This document shows, one piece after another, positions 22,646 to 33,690 of a stretch of 64,000 bases of DNA. The translations under genes and the position numbers were made by a program. This stretch comes from Hymenopus coronatus. Lineage: Eukaryota > Arthropoda > Insecta > Mantodea > Hymenopodidae. Numbering within the stretch: position 1 is the stretch's first letter; every line of letters starts with the position of its first letter. A model generated the notes under the pieces. The model saw nothing but the letters and a program-made list of their open reading frames with translations. It searched no databases and was not told where the DNA came from. The DNA lies in the NCBI GenBank assembly GCA_030762935.1, contig CM060895.1:74135001-74199000 (forward strand), in the 5' to 3' direction.

Positions 22646-23841
22646 TCAATAATTTGTTGAAGAAGGGGCAAAGAAAGAAATAAATGTAAACGTTACATCA
22701 TAATATATATATTCCAAGTGGTTTTAACCACACTGTTAATACTTTTCAGGTTTGAGATAATATCTTAATAAAGTAATATGGGCAATTCTTGATGTATGAT
22801 GCTTGTGAAGTTGTGAATGTGAGACAAAGCACGGCAAGGTGGCGTTAACTAGATCACGTTACTGAAGGCGTAACGCCCACCTTCCAGAAGTTGCTTAAGT
22901 TCAACAAGACCCGAATGACGTGTGCCTTTACAACTGTGGGTTGGTAGAGGTAGGGCAAACTTGTCCACTTGAGTCCTTGCTCACGTTCAACGTCAACCTG
23001 ACCGGCCTAGATGCTAGAATTTCACGGCCGTGCTCAGATAATAATCTGTTCCTTTCACATTTTCACACACTTTAATTTGGTTTACACAATGGCAGAAATT
23101 ATTAGATGCTTCCCTATCTCTCTAAAGGGGGAGAATAATCCAAACGAGATAAACTATTGATAAAACACTAAATTCTTCCAGGCTGGAAGGCCTAGCTTTA
23201 GTAAAATTACTAAAACCTACAGATTAGAGAGAATAGATAGGAATTGCCCTATCCTAATGCATTATGGTTGATTAAGCAGGTTTTTGTCAAGCCGCCATAT
23301 TTAGACACTACACTTTTGAGATGAGTGAGTTAAATCTGCATCCAAAATAATATTTTGTTAAATGTTCAATTAAGCAGTAAACTTGGAGTGTAAGTTTTAA
23401 AGCAGTAGAATGATCAATATATGTGGGGTGTTTGGTTGTAGTTTCTCAAATAGCAGAAGCCTAAACAAGGAAATACATTGGTTACTGTATTCATTTAGGT
23501 GATTTTTTGGTGGTATACTAGTTAAATGTTTCAATATACAGGTTATTTTAGTTATTTAAGTGATTTTCGGTGGTATACTTAGTGAAATATGTTATGTATT
23601 AAAAACAGAACGATTCTGTATTGTTTGTTAGATTTTATATTTTCCAATTCGGAAAGATCGTTGAAAAGCAACTATCGCGAGAAACAATTACTATTAAATT
23701 ATGTGCTTATGATACCGGAACAGTGAGAAAAGGGGACGTGTTCCTCGGCCTCGGAATGCAATACAAGCAGTCCACAGAAAAGTCATATTTAGGATAATCT
23801 CTGATACTTGTCACTCTTTTTGTTTTTGTTTTTTTTTGTTG
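22646..23841. other. Unassigned stretch of 1.2 kb
   Basis: A GC-richer patch (about 22830-23040) has no partner in the window and no convincing frame. The remainder is AT-rich. Confidence 0.35.
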
Positions 23842-24073
23842 TGGCCACCGAGATCTCCGGATTTGACATCGCCGGACTTCTTTCTATGGACAGGGTTTAC
23901 GCCACACGTCCCCGGAAATTGGACGATCTGAAGCACAGCATTACAAAGGAGATTCAAGCTATTGAAAGCAGAGTCCTCCAACGAATGGCCAGTAACATGG
24001 AACGACGTGTTGAGTTGTGCCTTATGCAGGATGGAGAACATTTTCAACATTTGCTAAAGAGGCAAATAATCTC
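23842..24073 (+). pseudogene. Mariner/IS630-type transposase, C-terminal remnant
   Basis: One frame from 23842 reads WPPRSPDLTSPDFFLW, the motif carrying the last catalytic Asp of DDE/D transposases. The frame then shifts to DRVYATRPRKLDDLKHSI and continues to ERRVELCLMQDGEHFQHLL. The catalytic N-terminal part is absent and a T-rich run precedes the fragment. This is family recognition from memory; the fragment is too short and shifted to be active. Confidence 0.8.
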
Positions 24074-24214
24074 CCAAAATTCCTCTATAATTTAGGTATA
24101 GTAAGCTGTCGCTAGCACAATTCGTTTTGAAACAATTAAAGAAGGAAATGTGTCAGCTCTATATAAATCACCCTTCAGTAATATATCAATTACTTCTGAT
24201 GAAAATAAGTTAAT

Positions 24215-24310
24215 TTTACGTCCGAAAAAGCCATCCTCCTCCGCCGGGTTGGAACCTGCGATCTGGGGTTTTCTTCATAGAGAAGCTAAGCTAAAAGACT
24301 TAAGCAAACG
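24215..24310 (-). mobile_element. SINE-E fragment
   Basis: It holds the box B region of the family (CGCCGGGTTGGAACCTGCGA on the plus strand) and the CGTCCGAAAAAGCCATCCTCC body. The head is replaced by unrelated sequence after about 24275. Confidence 0.6.
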
Positions 24311-25633
24311 AATTCGCTTTAAGTATCGTTAATTTACCCTTCAAATATTACAGGTTGTGTCTCCACGCCACTGAGGGCATGTCTTTGATGTGCATCAGTT
24401 CCTCTTGGGAGATGGCCAATACGACAAATCTTTTATATCTCTCATTATTCTGTCTGGCTGCGGCGCTGAGCTAGGAATTTTTCGCATGACTGATTTAAAG
24501 TGTTGCAGCGCTTCCTTACTTTGATATTAACACATATAAATATTTGCAGTGTTGATATAAATTGTATTAAAATGTTCTAGAAACTTCTTTTTACAAAGTG
24601 TATACCCGCTAAATGGAATGATGAACCGTTAGGAAAGAAATTCAATTCTGATGAGCTCTGACTTAACTGCTGTAAATTTATGTATAAAAATCGCATTGTT
24701 ACATTCACTTTCTTGGTCCATTTTGCAACTATTATTACAAAAGGTTATTCTTCTATGTACCTTATAAAAAATATACATTAGCTGAAATGAATCATATTTT
24801 ATTATAGTATGTTCCAGGACCGTTGCCACTTCGTCACAATAATTTTAACTGAATATTTTAGTTCTTATTATGGAAAAGAAGTTATCAAAAATGATTTAAA
24901 ATCAGTTATGCATTCAATCACATTTCAATGCATAGCTTACTACTTAACTTTTATCAATACTTTGGTTGGCATATCACTAAACGCAGTTTTATTTTATTGA
25001 ACCTGTGCGATTACTTATTTCATGAAACAAACAAGTTAATTTTTAAGTCTCGAATATCTCCAAACCAACCCTAGTCTCTCATGGTCAAATAAAATACAGT
25101 ATAATCCGTTTTTAAAATAATATTTCAGAGTAGGATACCTCTATTTCAAAATTATGTACGTTATATTCATGAACCTGTACTGATGAGGGCAGATATAATG
25201 TTACTTTTTTCAATCTTTTGGCTGTATTTCTCGTTCTTATTTCACTGTCGAAATCTTAAGAATTCCTTAATTCACAGAGAGAAATAACTATAGTAAAGAA
25301 CAGTGTATGGGAAATATTACTAACGTTCTTGTAATAACTCATATACGTTTCGAGATATATTTGGGATAGTTCTTCTGTTCCACAAACAATACCAAAGTGG
25401 ACATTGCAATTAAACATTATAACCTTAGAAATACATAGTTAAAGAGAAAATTATATTCTACATTTCTACATTTCATCCATAAAAATATAACTCCGAGAGG
25501 AACTATATATTTAAATGTAGTTATTGTGTGTAAGTTATCTTAAATTAATGGGTGTTATGCTTCTGATCTATAGCTGTTGCAGGAAGAAACATGGAGCTAA
25601 CATGTAATTACTGCAACTCCATTGGTCTTTGTT

Positions 25634-25686
<53 letters not shown>

Positions 25687-26321
25687 ATTATTTTATTTCT
25701 AATCTTGTGTTAGCCACTTAAGACTGCATGTTGGACAGGGCTGACGTGTGATTGGTTAAACAGAGTGGAAGCAATGCCCTCAAGTTATGGAACCATCCGA
25801 AACTCTTATCGGGATGCGAGTAGAATCTCTAGAATTCCTGAAGATGCAGCTCGGCTGTCTCTGGATTCAATTCAGTTCTGTTCTGCGTTTCCTCAACGAG
25901 GCCTTACGAAGTGAGGGAAATGGGTAGTTGACCATGCGAGGAGAATCCTAAATTCGATATCTTAATGAGCAAAGTGTGTATGTGTGATCAATGAATGAGT
26001 GAGAGATTGCAATGCACACATACAGTTTTGGAACTTACATCTAAGTATATTCAAACACTGTCCCTTTAGCAAAAAATAAGGAGGGCGGGAACAGCTATAG
26101 GTGTTCCACCAACCAGTATAAATTATTGAATGTTATACTAATGTAAAGAAGCTGCAGAAGACTTACTGCAGGTCTGAAAGCAGCATGGTACTAAAATGCT
26201 AACGTATAATGCATCTGCGTTTCTAATATACCTTTTCAATCTGAGGACTGCACCAACGAAGTTTTATCTTGAGTTGGGTGTAAAAGCAACAAACTCGGTT
26301 CTTAATTAATAACTCAAACCG
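24311..26321. other. Long AT-rich stretch
   Basis: Two kilobases without a recognised gene or shared repeat, apart from the AT microsatellite at 25639. A GC-richer patch at about 25735-25930 has no motif that I can name. Confidence 0.4.
25639..25680. repeat. (TA)n microsatellite
   Basis: About 21 TA units in AT-rich sequence, not within a HINE. Confidence 0.95.
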
Positions 26322-26602
26322 GCCCGCCTGGGTAGTGTGGTGGTAGCGTGTCTGCCTCACATTCAATAGATCGCGAGTTCGAATCCCGCTTCGTTTAGAG
26401 TGAGTTACCCGGATAAGGTTTTTTCGGGGTTTCCCTTATCCTGAGAAGACTAATGTCGAATAACTTTAGGCTCCGTCATGGACCCCAAAATCATTTGAAC
26501 ATGATTTCACCAATTTCATACATCGTCCGATATGACCAACCAGGTTAAAGGACGATAAGCTACCCAAAAAAAAAAAAAAAAAAAGAAAAAAAAGAAAAAA
26601 AG
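26322..26602 (+). mobile_element. SINE-A, full length
   Basis: The head is GCCCGCCTGGGTAGTGTGG, with box A TGGTAGCGTGTCTG and box B GAGTTCGAATCCCG. The body carries the stem GGATAAGG...CCTTATCC around TTTTTTCGGGG, then GACCAACCAGGTTAAAGGAC and a long impure poly-A. It is the most complete copy and defines the orientation of the family. Confidence 0.92.
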
Positions 26603-26976
26603 CACACCGACATATTACAAAACAACTTAAGCTGAAATAAATCTGCTGTAAAATTAATGTGTTTAAGAATGTAGAAAGTCTACTTCTTTTCTCAAAATAA
26701 AATTATGTGGTGTTACTTTAATCATTTGGAGGTGTATAGGATTACAACAAATCTTTTTAAAAAAATATTGCTATTGTAGAAAAACAAAGGAAACCGGTTA
26801 GAAAACTTGCACTCGCCACTGGATTATAGACTAGAGAATGTTTAATGTTATTTGCATTCCTTAACGGCAAGCAAATCAAGGACAAATAACAATCGGACAG
26901 TGCATAGAATTGTAATGTACTGAATATGCATTCTTTTCCAATGGAATTATAATTGTAAAACTGTTTTAGTGACTTA
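26603..26976. other. AT-rich stretch between two SINE-A copies
   Basis: Nothing recognised. The flanking SINE-A copies face each other with their tails pointing inward. Confidence 0.45.
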
Positions 26977-27212
26977 ATTTTTTTTTTTGTAGTTTAACGT
27001 CCTTTAACCTGGTTTGGTCATACCGGACGATGAATGAAATTGATGAATGATCTCGGGGTCCATGAGCTTTAAGTTACTCGACATTCGTCTTCTCAGGATA
27101 AGGGAAAAACCCCGAAAAAACCTTATCCGGGTAACTCACCGTAAGCGAGATTCGAACTCACGACCCTTTGAATATGAGGCAGACATGCTACCACCACACT
27201 ACCCAGGCGGGC
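26977..27212 (-). mobile_element. SINE-A, full length
   Basis: Poly-T on the left is the retroposon tail and the head GCCCGCCTGGGTAGTGTGG is at the right edge. The hairpin body and box B (GAGTTCGAATCTCG on the minus strand) are well kept. Confidence 0.9.
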
Positions 27213-27479
27213 GTTTAAATTCTTGTCATGCAATTATTTTTAGAGCTACTTATGGGTAAATTTCATTAATAGCTTCCAATGCGTGGGACATTGAATTTAT
27301 TCATACGTGATGAATGACTCAAAAACTATCACATGTTCATTTCAAATATACACAAGATAAGTTTCAAGCACTGAAACAGGAAATTAAACGATTGTCAAAA
27401 ATCTATTTTCTAGCGTAAACGTGTATTTTTAGTAAGAACATTTCTGTTGAAGAAAAACATTTTCTGATCTGTTGTAGGG

Positions 27480-28139
27480 GTGTAATCACTATTTGAAGGC
27501 CTTGAAGTTTCGTTCTAATTGCATGACAAGGATGGAAAACAAAGAAGATATCTCCTTAGAGAAAAGTGGGATATTAAAAAACAGGCTTCTGGCCCCAAGG
27601 CATTGGCTTATAAGTCCTAGGGGGAGCGTCAGTTCTAAAAATACGGGGGGAGTATGCCGATTACGAAACGAATAATATTGAGAAATTAAAAAAATATATA
27701 TATCTCGGAAATGGTTAATACCAAAAAAAAAAAAAAAAAAGGAGTTGTCATAAATTGTGCAATTCAAAGAGAACTACATTTTTTGTGTACTAAGATTCTC
27801 TCTATCTCTTACGTTCACCAGTTATGTAAAACTAATCAGAATGAACAGAGCTTCAGAGCTTATTCCCAGAAATTTCAATATATGGTATTTTAATTAAAAC
27901 CATTAGTCATTTTTTAGAAAATAGAACAATCTGAAAAAATCTTACGCGTAAAGGGTAGTTTAGGGGGGACTGAAAATCTCTGTGTTGTACCCTTGGAAGA
28001 TACTAAATTTAAATTCCAAGTTTGGTATTTTACTAGCTTTTCGTTTTTGTTCACACGCATAATGGATGATTTTCTAAAAATGTTTTTTATTCAGGAGTCT
28101 TCAACATACTATTTCCATTGAAAACTTGGTATCAAATCT
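27480..28139 (-). mobile_element. HINE-like copy 16, interrupted
   Basis: The left part (to about 27587) and the right part (from about 27673) belong to one copy and are split by a SINE-B tail fragment. The body runs through AAAGGGTAGTTTAGGGG to TTCCATTGAAAACTTGGTATC. Both ends are lost. Confidence 0.75.
27588..27672 (+). mobile_element. SINE-B 3' fragment inside HINE copy 16
   Basis: GGCATTGGCTTATAAGTCCT and ATGCCGATTACGAAACGAAT match the 3' module of the SINE-B at 20958-21310. The tRNA-like head is absent, as in a 5'-truncated retroposition. Confidence 0.75.
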
Positions 28140-28163
28140 CAAAACCCAGAGTCTCCTCTCAGC

Positions 28164-28165
<2 letters not shown>

Positions 28166-28199
<34 letters not shown>
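28166..28199. repeat. (TC)n microsatellite
   Basis: About 17 TC units between the end of HINE copy 16 and SINE-B. Confidence 0.95.
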
Positions 28200-28202
<3 letters not shown>

Positions 28203-28235
28203 GGGTGTGGGGCATAAGGTACAAAAAACCATACT

Positions 28236-28482
28236 GATACCGTTTTTTTTGTACTGTTTAACTCCCGGTTTAACTACTAACGGCACCGCAGTCACTGATG
28301 ATACATGTATGATGATGGAGCATCGGTGGAATGCGATGGCGGGAGAAATCGGAGTACCCGGAGAAAACCCGCCCCAGCGCCGCTTTGTCCACCACACGTC
28401 TAATATGCGGTCGCTTGGGATCGAACCCCGGCCGTCTAGGTGAGAGAGACGAGTGGTCTAACCACTCGGCCTCGGCGCGGCC
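28236..28482 (-). mobile_element. SINE-B, short form
   Basis: The minus-strand head GGCCGCGCCGAGGCCGAGTG and GTTAGACCACTCGTC (box A) precede box B GGGGTTCGATCCCAAGCG. The body contains the GGGCGGGTTTTCTCC-type block and a short poly-A tail (poly-T at about 28243). The head still looks close to a leucine/serine tRNA. Confidence 0.9.
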
Positions 28483-28539
28483 ATATCTCCTCCGTCCTTA
28501 GTCCTATCCTTCTAATCCAATGGTGTAACTTACTTTTTG

Positions 28540-28838
28540 TGAAACGGTTCTTAGTTGACAAGAACATGTTAATCTCCTGATTGCTTCACAAGGTCTCAGG
28601 GTCAAATCCAACAGAGGGTGATGGTTTTTTCGGACGTAAACATTCTTGGATGGCTTCCTTCGGAAGGGAAGTAAAGCTGTTGGTCCCGTGTCGTAGATTT
28701 ATGGCATGTAAAATACCCCAAGCTCCTCTGAGGCCTCTGAGTAAAATGATTAAATTTCACGCCTAATACACAATGGGACACTGAGAATCAAAGCAATTAA
28801 AGAGTATCATAAATAAAATGCAATTTCTTTTTACCTGG
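28540..28838 (+). mobile_element. SINE-E, complete body
   Basis: Box B is decayed (CAGGGTCAAATCC). The body has TTTTTTCGGACGTAAACATTC, CTTCGGAAGGGAAGTAAAGC and GGTCCCGTG, and the end has CACTGAGAATCAAAGCA. All of these match the inverted copy at 40471-40765. Confidence 0.85.
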
Positions 28839-29041
28839 TTGTTTGCAAACCGGTGTCCCTTGAGATGTTCTTTAGCGGTTCAAAGTTATGATTAGAGGTC
28901 GGTATTATATGGAATCATGGTGAAGAACTAGGGTTGCCAACTCTCTTAGAATGGTCGGGAGTCCTCCAGAATTGAATGGGATCTCCCGGCTCCCGGAATT
29001 GAAATTAAACCTCTGGGAATTATGTGATATCTCTTTATTCC

Positions 29042-29083
<42 letters not shown>

Positions 29084-29377
29084 CTTTTATAAAAAGCTAG
29101 TATTTCATCTGTTATATGCAAGGGTTGGCAGTGCGTAGAAGGAAACAGTAGTGTTTTGCTTTGTGTGCCAGCAATGTTAAAGTCGGGAGGGAGAAGGGAA
29201 ACCAATTGTTCCAACAACACCAAGTCACAGGTCTTGGTATATTTACAAATAGAAATCTCAAAATCAGTAATTATTATCAGTTTGAGGTCTTTGGTCGAAG
29301 TCGCAAGTTGGTTATTGTAATGGTTAGTTCATCGGAGGTAGAAACCAAAAAGAAATACTATTGCACGTTTAACTTTC
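28839..29377. other. Unassigned stretch with TTA microsatellite
   Basis: Nothing recognised apart from the TTA run. Confidence 0.4.
29043..29082. repeat. (TTA)n microsatellite
   Basis: About 13 units of TTA/ATT. Confidence 0.95.
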
Positions 29378-29812
29378 TATAAAGACTACTTTATTCTGGA
29401 TCAATTTTACGGAATTTTGCATAACTACTAAACCGTGAGAGTTGAAAAAACTTACCACACAAAAAATATAGAACACGTTAAAACACACATTTAATGAAAT
29501 ATAATTTTTTTCGTGGAGTTGATCGTTTTTGAGATATTCCTTTTTTTTAGTTTCAGCTTTGAAAAACTTATAATTTTATCATACAGGAATTTGTAAACTC
29601 CTATCCATACAAACAAAGGAACTTCAGTCACATAGCAATGATTTTGACTATCACTTGAACCTATGGTACTACCTTATTTCGCTTCTACTTACAAGGAAGC
29701 AAGTAATAAGATAATTTTTCTCGATTAGCATGAAGTAAATAGAAGCATAAGCTTTTTAACAATAATTTGTTGTAGAGATGTAGAGAAAGTCATGTGAATG
29801 GTACACGTCAGA
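29378..29812 (+). mobile_element. HINE-like copy 17, tail half
   Basis: It begins at CTTTATTCTGGATCAATTTTAC and ends with an intact tail (GTAGAGAAAGT at about 29776-29786) and hairpin. Confidence 0.85.
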
Positions 29813-29819
29813 TTTTTAT

Positions 29820-29897
29820 TCTGAAAGTCTCGAAATCGAATTTTTGGGCGGAATTCAATACTTCCTCTCCTTACTATACATAGAAGAGAAAGTAAAG
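29820..29897 (-). mobile_element. HINE-like head scrap
   Basis: Only the head-side 80 bp remain (GAATTTTTGGGCGGAATTCA to AAGAGAAAGT). Confidence 0.7.
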
Positions 29898-30144
29898 CAT
29901 GCTAACTTCCAAATAACCTTTGCAACACAATAGGCCAAGTACGTCCAAGAGTAACCGAAAGATACTCTTGATTGTAGCGTTTTGTATCGGTTGTTTTTTA
30001 TGGTTTTTTTTTTTTTTTTTTTTTTCAGTTAAATTTATGTAGCAGTTATTGGGTCTTGCGATAACTTCATCTTTTTTTGCTCTGGCGTAGCTACTGAGAC
30101 ACGAGTAATTCATCTTAGGACAGGTTAGCAAGAGAGCAGCAATA

Positions 30145-31372
30145 GAAGGGAGTTCAATAAGTCCTTAGTAAATCCAAAAAATTTACACTCGTAACATCGA
30201 TAAAGATTTGCATTTAGTAACTGTCGTCTCTTACTAGATGACAGATAAAGTTTCAGCTATATCCATCACGTGGTTTCGTTGCAGTAGGTGATTGAATCAA
30301 CAATATTGTGCTTCTTTAGAAAGATGAAAAAAAAAAAAGCGAGTTTTAAGCGGTGATTGAACACTTCTATTTAAAAGCCTTAGCACCAAAAGAGAGAAAA
30401 GCCGAGTTGGTTGAAGTTCATGGCACATCTGCTCCTGCGTCTGCAACAATCTACAATTGGATAAATGACTTTAAACGTGACCATACATCCCCAAATGATG
30501 AACATCGTTCCAGACGTCCAATAGAAGTAACTTCCTACGAAATGATTGACAGAATCCAGGATATGGTTTTGAGTGATCGACGAATCAAAGTTCGCGAAAT
30601 AGTAGAGGCCACAGGCATATTACAAGGTACCTTGTTCTCAATTTTGTACCAAAAAATAGTTCTGACAAAGGTCTCGGCAAGATGGTTGCCGCGTTTGCTC
30701 TAAATGGAGAATAATCGCAATCATGTGATCGATTCGGAAGCTGGTTTTGCACTTTTCCGTCACAATTCTGACGAGTTTCTGCTTGATAAATAACTGGATG
30801 AAACACGGATAAACTACTACACTCCAGAGACAAAAGTGTAGTCGAAACAGTGTGTTTTTAAAGGCGAAGAAGAAGGCAAAGGTGGGTGATAAGGTGATGA
30901 CCTCAGTTTTTTTGGAATGCACGCGAAATCATCTAAATTGATTACTTGGAAGATAAATGGAGAGTATTAAGCATTGTCATTGCACCAATTGGAAAAAAGG
31001 CCTTTATCTGGCAATGAAAAATATTCTCTTGCATCAAGACAACGCAAGGGTGCACACCTGCGCAGTTTCGATGGCGAAAATTGTAGAATTAAGGTTAGAA
31101 TTACTACAACATCCACCGTATTCCCCAGATTTGGCCCCTAGTGAGTTTTTTTTTTTTATTTCCAGACTTTTCACTTCAGATGAAGAGGTGAGCTCCCAAA
31201 CAGATATGTATTTTGAGGACCATCCGAAATCGTACTTTTTGGAAGGTTTAAAACAGTTGGAGAAACACTGGGAAAAGTGTATCAAGCTAAAAGGAGATTA
31301 TGTGGTGGGGGGGAATCTACCAAAAATATATATTTTTTTATCTTTTTGTAAGGATATATTGAACGCCCCTCG
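30145..31372 (+). mobile_element. Mariner element, complete but decayed
   Basis: Flanking TA dinucleotides (30143-30144, 31373-31374) and imperfect terminal inverted repeats (GGGAGTTCAATAAGTCCTTA at the left; GGGCGTTCAATATATCCTTA inverted at the right) bound about 1.23 kb, the usual mariner length. The whole gene-sized interior is transposase-derived. Confidence 0.9.
30343..31318 (+). pseudogene. Mariner transposase, broken
   Basis: The N-terminal helix-turn-helix half is readable (KAELVEVHGTSAP, RIKVREIVEATG) in the frame open to 30703, then the frame shifts. The interior reads in pieces (LDETRINYYTPET, carrying the first catalytic Asp) with in-frame stops. The C-terminal half resumes at about 31020 with HQDNARVHT (second Asp) and HPPYSPDLAPSEFFFF. 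Counting from the second Asp, 34 residues precede a Glu where mariners have their third Asp (DD34D), so the triad is altered as well. A poly-A tract before the start also breaks the original N-terminus. It is inactive by several independent lesions. Confidence 0.92.
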
Positions 31373-31760
31373 TACTTTAACAAAGTTTAAAATGAATACA
31401 TTTAATTTCTGTTAAATAGTTCTCGTATTCCAAGAATGCACAATAAACGATTATTTTGTATTCGCCTGTGTATTGGCGCTTCACTCGGTATCTATTATGT
31501 CGAAATCGTAATTCTCCTCTCTCTGACGTAATATTTAAGGCAAGCATCAGCACGTCCATCTTGTCTATGAAAGACTTGAGAGAAGTAGCGATGGAAATCT
31601 TGTTTCTATTGGTTTTGTGTTACGTTGTTGTAGCATTGATTAATTAAGTTGGTTTGCTTATTTGTTCTCCTGGGACAGACCTGCGGAGATTGCTCGCACC
31701 GGAGTGCAAACATCGTCACCCCTTCCTTACCCACTCCACTGTGCTTGCTTTGCTGTGTAC
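31373..31760. other. Stretch upstream of a candidate exon
   Basis: No repeat is recognised. The right part (31665-31760) is GC-richer and could be the 5' leader of the candidate exon at 31761. Confidence 0.35.
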
Positions 31761-31832
31761 ATGGCGAATAACAACAGACAGCGGGCAGTCAGTGACGATT
31801 CATTGATAGACATTTTCAGTACGGAAAAACAG
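31761..31832 (+). CDS. Candidate first coding exon, unknown gene
   Basis: An ATG in fair context (GTACATGGCG) opens 24 codons (MANNNRQRAVSDDSL, then IDIFSTEKQ) that end exactly at a good donor (CAG|GTATAA), phase 0. The base composition is richer than its neighbours. I do not recognise the protein and see no second exon in the window. It could equally be the first exon of a transposon gene or a chance frame. Confidence 0.4.
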
Positions 31833-32054
31833 GTATAACTATTTTGCAACTCATTTACATTCAGTGTAGTAATGTCCCTTTTCAGTTAAAATTACTACTA
31901 ATTACATTAGAGAGCAATACTTTTAAAATAACAGGGAAACACGGTTTCCAACTTAAACAAATGTTGAGAAGCCAATAAATTGAGAGATTTTTGCAGGCCG
32001 GATTGTTGCAATGTTTGATTCCACATTCGCACGTGAACAATACCTTTTTAGACT

Positions 32055-32125
32055 GCCTCCGAGGTCAAATGGTCAGAGATCTCACCCGGAGGTCCCGGAT
32101 TTGATTCCCGGCTGGGGTGGAGAAT
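32055..32125 (+). mobile_element. tRNA-like SINE head fragment
   Basis: GAGGTCAAATGGTCAGAG (box A-like) and CCCGGATTTGATTCCCGG (box B) lie 25 bases apart, followed by a T run at about 32127. No matching body follows, so I treat it as a decayed or truncated SINE. Confidence 0.5.
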
Positions 32126-32454
32126 TTTTTTTTTTAATCAGAATTATTCTTTATTCCCCACAGAGTCTGAAAGTATTCTCGTGAGAGGGAGTGTATGTGT
32201 GTGTGTACGTTTAATTATATAAAATGATTAACCCAATGACAATCTATAGTGCATATGAGTTATTTCTCAAGTCTAAATCCCCAAATGACCACAGAAGTCA
32301 GAAGGTTCTACTGTACTCCCGAAAAAAGGGTTGTAAAGCCTCATTTGAGGAAGAAAAATTGCTAGATATATTTTGGTACTCAGCTGGCTTTTAAACTGAA
32401 TAGGTCCACTGCTGTTGCACTTTACATGAAAGCAACAGTCTTTATATTGTTAAT
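32126..32454. other. Unassigned stretch
   Basis: No feature recognised beyond a short GT run at about 32195-32205. Confidence 0.4.
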
Positions 32455-32760
32455 TGTTTTGTCCACACAAACTATGTGTAGGACAGGGGTTGGAGAGGTT
32501 GAATCATGCTGAAAAATTGACAGTCGAGTCAGCTGAGGAATTTAATGTCATTTTGGAATGCTGCCATGGTAGCTAAATGGTTAGAGCAACCGACTACAGA
32601 TCCAGATATCCGTGGTTAAATCCCGTGGCATTAAATTTTTCAGTCTGACTCTTAACTATTCAACAGGCTTTATAGTTATTCTAGTGGGAATGGGGTGGCG
32701 TTCACACTTCCCCTCCATTTACCAACTTCCTAGAGTTGTCCTAGGTGGTGAGAAAAAAAA
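32455..32760 (+). mobile_element. SINE-D with inverted arms
   Basis: The tRNA-like core (GGTAGCTAAATGGTTAGAGC, then GTGGTTAAATCCCGTGG) lies between GAGTCAGCTGAGGAATTTAA (32526-32545) and its inverse TTAAATTTTTCAGTCTGACTC (32631-32651). Further out, the left flank carries the GTGTAGGACAGGGGTTGGA block that ends the minus-strand copies. A short poly-A follows at about 32753. Confidence 0.8.
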
Positions 32761-33244
32761 AAAGTGCTTTATGTAGCTTGTATATTAATGAAGGCCGCGA
32801 TAATTCCTTTGATTTAAACTGTATAATATGATACCAATACAAAAGCATTTACAGTAAGCCAATTAATAACAATAGTGTTAATTAATTATTATCAATGAGA
32901 CACAGTATAAAATCGTTATTTATAATTGAATATAACTCATTGGTAAGCCTATAATTTGCTACATGATGCACTGTTACTTAACTAACTCGGGTATTTTCAC
33001 ATCAAGTCGTGAATCTTCGTTCCGTTCACAAAACATGATGACGTGCTCCCCTCCTTTCTTTCTTCCTTCTAACAGCATTTATAACGTACTGTTAACAAAA
33101 ATTCGAATATATACCTATTGTAATTACTACCTACTTAACTAATATTAACCAATTCTAGAAATATTTATATCCGTTAACATGAAGAGGGCACAGGAAGGAC
33201 ATAGAACATTGAATACATTTCAAGCTATCTACTGAATTATCATA
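32761..33244. other. AT-rich stretch
   Basis: Nothing recognised except that the right edge may belong to the reverse transcriptase remnant that follows. Confidence 0.4.
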
Positions 33245-33690
33245 AGAATCCCAACGAATAAAACAAGAAGAACTCTACAATTAAAGCTCTACAAAACAAT
33301 ATTCGTACCAGTCCTTTGTTACAGAAATGAAAACTGGATCGTAAGCAGACATGATAGAAGAATTGAAATACTGGAAATGAAATTCCTCAGTCGACTAGCT
33401 GGATAGATTAACAGATCAGAAGAGAAATGTAGAAATAAGACATGAATAGCAAATCTATAACCTACATGGACATCTGGATGAATTAGAAACCGATATCAAC
33501 ACATAATGAAAATGCCAAATTGTAAACTCCCGAATATCTTATTCAATTATGAGTCCAAAGGGTGTATAAACAGAGGTAGACCGTTTTAAAATGGTAAGAC
33601 TAACTCATCTGTTGAAGGCGGAACAGGCCAAATGGCCTAATCCTTGTTGAGGAAGAAAAAGAGAATATGAAGCAGTGGGAAGTATAAGCT
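33245..33690 (+). pseudogene. Non-LTR reverse transcriptase, C-terminal remnant
   Basis: From 33245 a frame reads RIPTNKTRRTLQLKLYKTIF, then VPVLCYRNENW and KFLSRLAG before a stop. This is the region downstream of the polymerase palm in insect non-LTR elements. Degraded pieces continue to NRGRPF (GRPRxRW-type C-terminus). Stops and shifts are frequent. The clade is not assignable by eye. Confidence 0.75.
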
